Below, piece after piece: positions 1 through 5,048 of a DNA stretch of 6,533 bases (position 1 is its first letter; each line of letters opens with the position of its first letter). Made by a program: the position numbers and the translations under genes. The notes beneath the pieces were generated by a model. It searched no databases and was not told where the DNA came from. It worked only from the letters and a program-made list of their open reading frames with translations. Source of the stretch: Muribaculaceae bacterium. GTDB taxonomy: Bacteria > Bacteroidota > Bacteroidia > Bacteroidales > Muribaculaceae. Where the stretch lies: positions 1 through 6,533 of the forward strand of contig JAIDPP010000110.1 of assembly GCA_029062725.1 (NCBI GenBank), in the 5' to 3' direction.

Positions 1-2680
1 GATTGAGGGAAACCAATTCGGAACAGGACTCCGGATTTTCGGAGAGGAACGTGCTTAAGGAGGAATCAAGGTTATCCTCAATCTCGTTTCCACTAAGATC
101 CAGTTTCACAAGGTTTCGGAACCTGAAGGCCGACAGGGGAAGTTTCCCTTTCAGCCCGGCATTGGAGAGATTGATCCATGCCACATGTTTTCCCGTAACT
201 GTCACTCCCTCGAATGAATCCACGGCATCCATCTCGGCATCTGTGTTCCAGTCACCTTGCCAATTCATAGCTAAGAGTTCTTTCTTAAGCCTCTTGAGGT
301 TCTCCCAGTCGGCATCGTCAAGACGCACCGTAAACGGGGTTATAAAAAGAAAATCTTTCCATACATCCGCTGTCCGGTAAGCCTCGACGGATTCCTCCGG
401 AACTTTGACTACTACGGAGGATTTATCCACTCCGGAGAATCCTGACGAATAGTCAAACGTCGGGGGCTCAACGGCCTTTACCGTGAGGTTTTCAAGTTGC
501 TCACATTTCTCGAATGACTCATAACCTATTGTAAGCAGGCTTGAGGGTAAGTTTACTTTCTTAAGGGAGGTACAGCGGGAAAATAGATTGTCCTCCAGTC
601 TTTTTATACCTTCCGGTACCAAGATCTCTTCAATAGAGCTGCATCCGTAAAAAGCACTGGATCCTATTATGGTGACACTCTCGGGAATATCAATGGATTC
701 TAAAGAATTGCAGCCGGAGAATGAGGAAATACCTATGGAAGTCACTCTCCGAGGAATGGTAACATCTGTCAAAGCCCAGCAATTTGCGAAGATACCGTCA
801 GGAAGCCTCTCTATAGATGAAGGCAGCATAACCTCTCTCAAATTTTCACATCTCCAGAATAATCTGTTACCCAATATTTTCACTGTCTCGGGGATAGCGA
901 TGTATTCCAATGAGTTACATCCTTCAAAAACTCCTCTCTCACTATACATATTCCATTGGTCATAATATCCTGTCTTGGGATCTTCTCCAAGTTGAATCAG
1001 GGAGGGAGGAAGCTTGACCGATTTTAAAGACTGACAATTAAAGAATGCGCCACTCCCGATTCTTTCAACATATCCCGGAAACTCAATACCGGATAAACTA
1101 CCACATTCGGAGAACGCATCATCACCGACTATTTTTAATTTATCGGGGAAATAGATATCGTGTAGATTGCTACAACCACGAAAGGCACTTTTACCAATTT
1201 CTTCAATTTGAGTTTCATCCAGACGCAACACCGGCCTTAACGCAGTTCGGTAGAAGGACGCGGCACCGATTGATTTAAGAGTCCACGGGAATTGGAAATC
1301 TGATAACTCACCGCAATTCCTGAAAACACCTCGGCCTATAGACTCCAGCATAGGATCACATGGTTCATAAAACCAAGGGAAGATAACCTCTCTCAAGGCA
1401 TGGCATCCGGAGAAAGTCTCATCTTTCAAGTCCCTTATACCTGCCGAAATCCTTACCGTCTCCAGATTATGACACTCGCTGAAAGCACCAATACCGATAT
1501 CCTCTATCGAATCGGGGAAATATAGGGAAGTAAGGTTCTCGCACCCATAGAACATATAATGGTCGATACTCTTGACCTTCTCTCCAATCTCTAATTCCCG
1601 CAGATGGGTATTGTCGGAAAATAAGGAGTATTGGCGTGGTGGTAGCCTGTCCGGATTCTCCAGATCCTCTTTGAAGTAATGATCTAAGTTTTCTTTTAAA
1701 TACTCAATTTCTCGCTCTTCGTAATTTGTTTCTTCTTCACTTCTTCTATTTTTTAAAGTTCTTCCCAGGTATAATTTCTCAATTGGACAGTTGACAAACG
1801 TACCTTCCATGACCTCCTCTACCCCATTCCAAACTGGATAGTTCTCCTGATATAGTAATGCATCCTCACCATCCTCAATGATAACTTCCCGAAGGCTTGT
1901 GCAGTCGGCAAATACGTCTTCGTAAAGATTGGTTACGCTCGCGGGAATCACCACCGAAGTCAGTCCGGTACAGCCTCGGAAGAGAGCGGCACGCAGTGTA
2001 GTGACAGCGGAAGGGTCCGGTGACCACCCATCCTTATTCCCATATTTATTTTCATCCTCTTCCCGATGTTCCCAAGCCTCATAATCACTAATATATGAAT
2101 TGAGTTTTAAATCCACAGTCTCAAGTGTAGGGAGATTGGAGAAAGCAGAATTTATGGAGAAGGCAGGATTAAAATCCCATGAACCGGAATAAATATTCCG
2201 ACCTGTATATAAGGTTTTCAAAGGTGTATGAAAAAAAATACCCGATTCCTCATCTTTGTAACCTTCCATACTCAAATTATAGAAACTCCATGCTACTATG
2301 AACTCCTTCAGATTCGGACAATTGGAGAATGCACCCTTCTCTATGCTTTCAATATTGGCCGGAATAAAAACCCTCTCTATCTTTTCGCATCCTGAAAAGG
2401 AGAAGGAGGATATTCGGCTGACAGTGTATGAGTTTTCCTCATAGTAAATACTGTATGGTATTTGTAGATGAGCCTCTATTTTCTCCGGGTCATATCCTAC
2501 AACCTTGGCTGCATTCCCCTGATAATAGTTATAATCCTTATATAACTCGTAATATACTCCATCTACCTCCACATCGTAGGCATGGACCAATAACGGGATA
2601 AAAGCAAGTGCAAGAAGCAGGAAACTCCTCGGCACGACGCCCGGCAACCACCGGACGAATCCTGAAAACATTCGTTTCAT
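1..2680 (-). CDS. Secreted BspA-like leucine-rich-repeat protein (C-terminus cut by window edge)
   Basis: I translated every codon from the ATG at 2680 to base 2 and found no stop: 893 residues are visible and the C-terminus is missing. A signal peptide is clear: MKR, a hydrophobic run (about residues 20-32), and a likely signal peptidase I site after VHA34. The mature protein opens with YDVEVDGVYYEL, a common start in Bacteroidales LRR proteins. Residues about 85-735 hold some 22 LRR_5-type units of the form AF..C..L..V.IP..V..IG, broken by two irregular insertions (about 125-230 and a charged one at 311-344). The linker at 736-784 (AVEPPTFD ... VKVPEESVEAYR ... WKDF) is the usual end of such arrays. 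From about 785 the protein changes to a plant-like LRR cap and classical LRRs (LDLSGN at 860-865). There is no Shine-Dalgarno; the bases before ATG are A/T-rich. ATG at 2671 (M4) is a possible alternative start. The BspA class is linked to adhesion and surface binding; the ligand here is unknown. A long structured leader precedes it. Confidence 0.93.
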   Translation of the reverse strand, partial: MKRMFSGFVRWLPGVVPRSFLLLALAFIPLLVHAYDVEVDGVYYELYKDYNYYQGNAAKVVGYDPEKIEAHLQIPYSIYYEENSYTVSRISSFSFSGCEKIERVFIPANIESIEKGAFSNCPNLKEFIVAWSFYNLSMEGYKDEESGIFFHTPLKTLYTGRNIYSGSWDFNPAFSINSAFSNLPTLETVDLKLNSYISDYEAWEHREEDENKYGNKDGWSPDPSAVTTLRAALFRGCTGLTSVVIPASVTNLYEDVFADCTSLREVIIEDGEDALLYQENYPVWNGVEEVMEGTFVNCPIEKLYLGRTLKNRRSEEETNYEEREIEYLKENLDHYFKEDLENPDRLPPRQYSLFSDNTHLRELEIGEKVKSIDHYMFYGCENLTSLYFPDSIEDIGIGAFSECHNLETVRISAGIRDLKDETFSGCHALREVIFPWFYEPCDPMLESIGRGVFRNCGELSDFQFPWTLKSIGAASFYRTALRPVLRLDETQIEEIGKSAFRGCSNLHDIYFPDKLKIVGDDAFSECGSLSGIEFPGYVERIGSGAFFNCQSLKSVKLPPSLIQLGEDPKTGYYDQWNMYSERGVFEGCNSLEYIAIPETVKILGNRLFWRCENLREVMLPSSIERLPDGIFANCWALTDVTIPRRVTSIGISSFSGCNSLESIDIPESVTIIGSSAFYGCSSIEEILVPEGIKRLEDNLFSRCTSLKKVNLPSSLLTIGYESFEKCEQLENLTVKAVEPPTFDYSSGFSGVDKSSVVVKVPEESVEAYRTADVWKDFLFITPFTVRLDDADWENLKRLKKELLAMNWQGDWNTDAEMDAVDSFEGVTVTGKHVAWINLSNAGLKGKLPLSAFRFRNLVKLDLSGNEIEDNLDSSLSTFLSENPESCSELVSLN

Positions 2681-2703
2681 ATTGATTTTAAGGTCGCCTG
2701 TAA

Positions 2704-2714
2704 TCCCCCCATTC
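2704..2714 (-). repeat. GAATGGGGGGA, second copy, near the LRR start
   Basis: Read on the minus strand this 11-mer is identical to the one at 2843-2853. It lies about 25 nt before the LRR start codon, after the terminator. The other copy supplies the 3' arm of the G/C hairpin at 2841-2866, so this copy could compete for the same C-run. The identity is seen directly; a regulatory role is inferred. Confidence 0.5.
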
Positions 2715-2731
2715 GACGAGTTTAAGCCAAC

Positions 2732-2820
2732 AAAAAAGGTGTGAGGGATGTATCTCAGTCATATCCCGCTTTCAGGTCTTGGCCTACCTTCCTGACGGAT
2801 ATGACTGACAGCCCCACACC
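2732..2820 (-). terminator. Large intrinsic terminator or attenuator before the LRR gene
   Basis: On the minus strand GGTGTG (2820-2815) pairs with CACACC (2743-2738), and GGG/CCC continues the stem (2814-2812 with 2747-2745, one bulged base). After a small internal loop, TCAGTCATATCC (2808-2797) pairs perfectly over 12 bp with GGATATGACTGA (2766-2755). An inner TCAGG/CCTGA helix (2795-2791 with 2776-2772) can cap it. The outer stem is followed at once by six T's (2737-2732), the classical intrinsic-terminator layout. It stands 51 nt before the LRR start codon, so it either ends a separate small RNA or controls read-through into the LRR gene. Confidence 0.68.
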
Positions 2821-2840
2821 AGCAGTTATATGCACTCTCA

Positions 2841-2866
2841 TCTCCCCCCATTCTGTAGGGGGGAGA
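2841..2866 (-). other. G/C hairpin inside the leader RNA
   Basis: TCTCCCCCC (2866-2858) and GGGGGGAGA (2849-2841) are perfect 9-bp complements around an 8-nt loop. The 3' arm plus adjoining bases form the first copy of the GAATGGGGGGA 11-mer. No T-run follows, so this is an internal structural element of the leader, not a terminator. Confidence 0.6.
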
Positions 2867-3037
2867 CTCGGGTATTGCTACCGATGCAGGTGCTATCGCC
2901 AATCTATCTTCATCAGGATTGCAAACGGCCAAGTTTGAAAGCGGAAGATAAAGTTTCAATAACACCTTTGATGGATCTCTCCATCTTATTTAAAAATATG
3001 TGGGCTGCCTCCGCAGCCTCTATCTTTTGGATATTTG

Positions 3038-3067
3038 CAAAGTTAACATAATTTTCTCAATTCCAAA
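3038..3067 (-). promoter_or_regulatory. Bacteroidota sigma-ABfr-type promoter for leader RNA / LRR gene
   Basis: On the minus strand TTTG (3067-3064) is followed after 18 nt by TAACTTTG (3045-3038), which fits the Bacteroidota -33/-7 consensus TTTG and TAnnTTTG, with slightly short spacing. The start would fall near 3031-3033, giving about 350 nt of 5' untranslated RNA before the LRR ATG. I saw no second TAnnTTTG box between the terminator and the LRR start, so this is probably the gene's only nearby promoter. Confidence 0.65.
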
Positions 3068-3283
3068 CACTCTTCCTCTATTTTTCAAAAAACAATCCCA
3101 TCCTACTTCCTTCTGAATTGCGCATTGCTTCCTGATCGGAGGCCGTAAAACTCTTCCCTACAGAGGAGTATTCCATGTGGATTGCCATCGCTATGTCCTA
3201 ACCCTCATTTTTAACCTCTCCCGGGATTGAATCGATGAATGGGTCTCATCTGTCAGATAATCTACTCACTAAAACTAATGATT
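3068..3283. other. Intergenic stretch with no clear feature
   Basis: This lies between the GH32 terminator region and the leader promoter. I see no tRNA, insertion-sequence end or repeat array in it. The only coding hint is a short minus-strand frame from ATG at 3188 (or 3176) to TAG at 3078, 36 or 32 codons, without a signal peptide or recognisable motif. It may hold upstream promoter or regulator-binding sequence, but nothing specific can be supported. Confidence 0.5.
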
Positions 3284-3341
3284 AAAAAACATAGGGTGCA
3301 GTTCCTAACGACCAGTCCGAACCATTCTGACAGCACCCTAT
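3284..3341 (-). terminator. Probable intrinsic terminator of the GH32 operon
   Basis: ATAGGGTGC (3341-3333 read on the minus strand) pairs perfectly over 9 bp with GCACCCTAT (3299-3291); one G and six T's follow (3289-3284). The 33-nt loop is long for a terminator but can hold a small internal GTTC/GAAC stem. It lies about 100 nt after the GH32 stop codon, and no other gene on this strand intervenes. Confidence 0.58.
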
Positions 3342-3362
3342 CATACGGATTACAAAAGCAGG

Positions 3363-3397
3363 ACGGTGTGTCAAATTTTCGTAATTTGACACACCGT
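3363..3397 (-). other. Perfect 15-bp hairpin after the GH32 stop
   Basis: ACGGTGTGTCAAATT (3363-3377) and AATTTGACACACCGT (3383-3397) are perfect complements around a 5-nt loop (3378-3382), 40 nt after the GH32 stop codon. Neither strand has a T-run directly after the stem; on the minus strand the nearest is TTTT about 5 nt away. It may act with the terminator at 3284-3341, protect the mRNA 3' end, or be a copy of a dispersed palindromic repeat. The structure is certain; the function is not. Confidence 0.6.
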
Positions 3398-3437
3398 TAA
3401 TGCTTGATATCAATTGATTTCTCGAGTTACTTATCTG

Positions 3438-4967
3438 TCACCAGATGGAGGAAAGGGGTCGGTACTCCACGCCTTCCACTCCAAGAATCCTGTTGTAGGG
3501 CTCTTGGGGGAACACAAGGTTTGTCACCGATACGCGTCCATCTTCACTGAAGATCTCTACAGAAGAAGCATCCAATACCAGATGCAGTATCATTTCTCCC
3601 CCGTCCTTATGCAACGGTGCCTGTATTCCCGGGATAGAGAATAAGCTGTGGAAATCGGTTTTGCCTGTAGAGGAGCCGCGTTTCACAGTCAGCATGTCGG
3701 CTGACGGGCGCACCTCTATATCCATATATTCGCCAAAACTGTTTGCAAGGCGTATGGAGGTATTGCTGTCAAGGCTTACTGCGAATTTTGCTTCATAGGC
3801 AGCAGCCTTCTCCATCTCTCCGGCGACGGCAGCACGCCATGCGCCCGCAATGCCGTCGAGCTCCTTCACTATAGGCGCGCAAAGCAGTGGCGAGCCATTG
3901 ACATCCTTCAGTGTCAGCTCGCGCGGAAGAGTCATCGCGGAACGCCAGGGCGAACACGGCACATCTCCTGAATAATTCCAGTTGTTCATCCAGCCGATGA
4001 AAAGAGTCCGGCCAGCGGGCGCGTTGCTCCATGTTACGCCCGCATAATTATCCGCTCCATAATCAAGCCATAAAGGATAATCAAGATTCATGGCCTTGAA
4101 CTCCTTGCCGTCGAAATCTCCCACGAAATACTCCGTGCCCGAGCCGCCGACAGGTCCGCCGGGATTATTGCTCACGATAAGTACCCACTTCTCCCCTCCG
4201 TTATACGGCATACGGATAAGGTCGGGACATTCCCACTGACCGATATTGCAACGCGCTGCATCTGTGGTGAAGGTGGAAAGTATCTCCCAATGTTTCAGGT
4301 CAGCAGAACCCCAGAATTCAATCTGCGTGGACCATCCCAAAGCGAGACACATTATCCATTTCCCGGATTCCTCATGCCAAATCACCTTAGGATCGCGGAA
4401 ATCAGGTAGAGAGGTATTGGCGATTACGGGATTATTCTCATATTGTGTGAAGGTCAATCCTCCATCGGTGCTATAGGCCAGACACTGCTGCTGATGTTCT
4501 CCCGAGGCAGTGTAAAATGCAAGGATGGCGTTCTTTCCGAATCCGGCAACATTTTCTTTATCCACGATGGCACTCCCCGAAAAGATATCGCCCCACTGGT
4601 TGCGGACCATTGCCACCGGCTTCTCATCCCAATGCATCAGGTCGGTAGAAGTGGCGTGTCCCCAGCTCATATTTCCCCAGCCGTTTCCCTGAGGATTATA
4701 TTGATAATACAGATGATAGATACCATCAACATAAACCATCCCGTTAGGATCGTTTATCCAGTTTTTCTTCGGAGTGAAATGGACCTGCGGACGATAAAGT
4801 TCATTACGCGCTGAGGAAGCGACTCCATTGTCTTGATTATCATTTCCACCGGTCTGCTCCTGATCCGACCCGACAACAAAACCGTCGTTCTTATTGTCCT
4901 TATCGCACCCTGCAAGGAGAAGGCCTGACACTCCGATGCCCAGTAAAAGAGAATATATTGATTTCAT
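3438..4967 (-). CDS. GH32 fructan beta-fructosidase lipoprotein (exo-levanase/inulinase-like)
   Basis: This complete 509-residue glycoside hydrolase family 32 enzyme probably releases fructose from the ends of levan or inulin-type fructan. A lipoprotein signal is seen at residues 1-21, with LAGC ending in lipidated C21; the acidic DKDNKND that follows is consistent with surface display. A low-complexity linker (about 22-57) leads to the five-bladed propeller. Its nucleophile is D73 in WINDPNG (70-76), the transition-state stabiliser is D192 in RDP (191-193), and the acid/base is E246 in the EC motif (246-247). FSGSA is at 129-133. Exo-type motifs are DYGADNYAGVTW (302-313), IGWMNNWNYSG (324-334) and PWRSAMTLPREL (340-351). 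A C-terminal beta-sandwich ends with VEIFSEDGRVSVTNLVFP (470-487). ATG at 4967 is chosen because it starts the signal peptide. The gene follows the DUF4960 gene after 81 bp, broken by a hairpin. Family and catalytic residues are secure; levan versus inulin preference cannot be read from the sequence. Confidence 0.96.
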   Translation of the reverse strand: MKSIYSLLLGIGVSGLLLAGCDKDNKNDGFVVGSDQEQTGGNDNQDNGVASSARNELYRPQVHFTPKKNWINDPNGMVYVDGIYHLYYQYNPQGNGWGNMSWGHATSTDLMHWDEKPVAMVRNQWGDIFSGSAIVDKENVAGFGKNAILAFYTASGEHQQQCLAYSTDGGLTFTQYENNPVIANTSLPDFRDPKVIWHEESGKWIMCLALGWSTQIEFWGSADLKHWEILSTFTTDAARCNIGQWECPDLIRMPYNGGEKWVLIVSNNPGGPVGGSGTEYFVGDFDGKEFKAMNLDYPLWLDYGADNYAGVTWSNAPAGRTLFIGWMNNWNYSGDVPCSPWRSAMTLPRELTLKDVNGSPLLCAPIVKELDGIAGAWRAAVAGEMEKAAAYEAKFAVSLDSNTSIRLANSFGEYMDIEVRPSADMLTVKRGSSTGKTDFHSLFSIPGIQAPLHKDGGEMILHLVLDASSVEIFSEDGRVSVTNLVFPQEPYNRILGVEGVEYRPLSSIW

Positions 4968-4984
4968 TTTTGTATAAAATTATA

Positions 4985-5028
4985 AAAGACTCCGTTGTCC
5001 GACCATTCCGCCGGAAAACGGAGTCTTT
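4985..5028 (-). terminator. Intercistronic hairpin between DUF4960 and GH32 genes, terminator-like
   Basis: AAAGACTCCGTT (5028-5017 read on the minus strand) pairs perfectly over 12 bp with AACGGAGTCTTT (4996-4985). After one G/A mismatch, four more pairs form (CGGA... side at 5012-5015 with 4998-5001) around a 10-nt loop. The minus strand continues with TATAATTTT, a broken U-tract. Only 17 nt separate the stem from the GH32 start codon, too few for a separate promoter, so GH32 expression probably depends on read-through or on RNA processing here. Confidence 0.6.
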
Positions 5029-5048
5029 CTTCAACTCATTGTTTCAAC

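Larger units (their letters stand above)
2732..3033 (-). ncRNA. Candidate ~300-nt structured RNA or 5' leader, family not recognised
   Basis: The bounds are a promoter at 3038-3067 (estimated start near 3031-3033) and the T6 of the terminator at 2732. In transcript order the sequence can form: a 6-bp GGCTGC/GCAGCC hairpin (3018-3003); GATGGA/TCCATC closed by a GAGA loop of GNRA type (2985-2970); a weaker domain at about 2915-2870 with nested ATTG/CAAT and CGAT/ATCG helices; a 9-bp TCTCCCCCC/GGGGGGAGA hairpin (2866-2841); and the terminator stem. A 68-codon reading frame inside it (2965-2759) has no recognisable protein features and covers the stems, so I treat it as chance. It does not match the conserved cores of RNase P RNA, tmRNA or SRP RNA as I know them. 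It could be an independent sRNA or an attenuator/riboswitch leader. Structures were found by eye, not by an energy calculation. Confidence 0.48.

Noticed and set aside
3..965. Plus-strand frames of 125 and 98 codons in the left part
   Set aside because: Both are antisense to the continuous LRR gene, which I followed codon by codon without a stop.
300..2430. Repeated DNA pattern that might suggest a CRISPR or other repeat array
   Set aside because: The periodicity is the degenerate 23-residue LRR_5 protein repeat; units vary in sequence and length and there are no identical repeats with unique spacers.
2759..2965. Minus-strand 68-codon frame in the leader region
   Set aside because: It covers the hairpin arms and part of the terminator, has no protein motif, and ends inside the terminator stem. 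The RNA reading explains the sequence better.
2741..3051. Two overlapping plus-strand short frames (65 and 73 codons)
   Set aside because: They run antisense through the leader RNA and its promoter, overlap each other, and show no recognisable features.
3068..3437. Possible mobile-element remnant between GH32 and the leader
   Set aside because: Inverted repeats are present, but they form local hairpins; I found no transposase fragment, target-site duplication or matching distant ends.
4443..4814. Plus-strand 123-codon frame
   Set aside because: It is antisense to the GH32 catalytic domain (WINDPNG region) and has no independent support.
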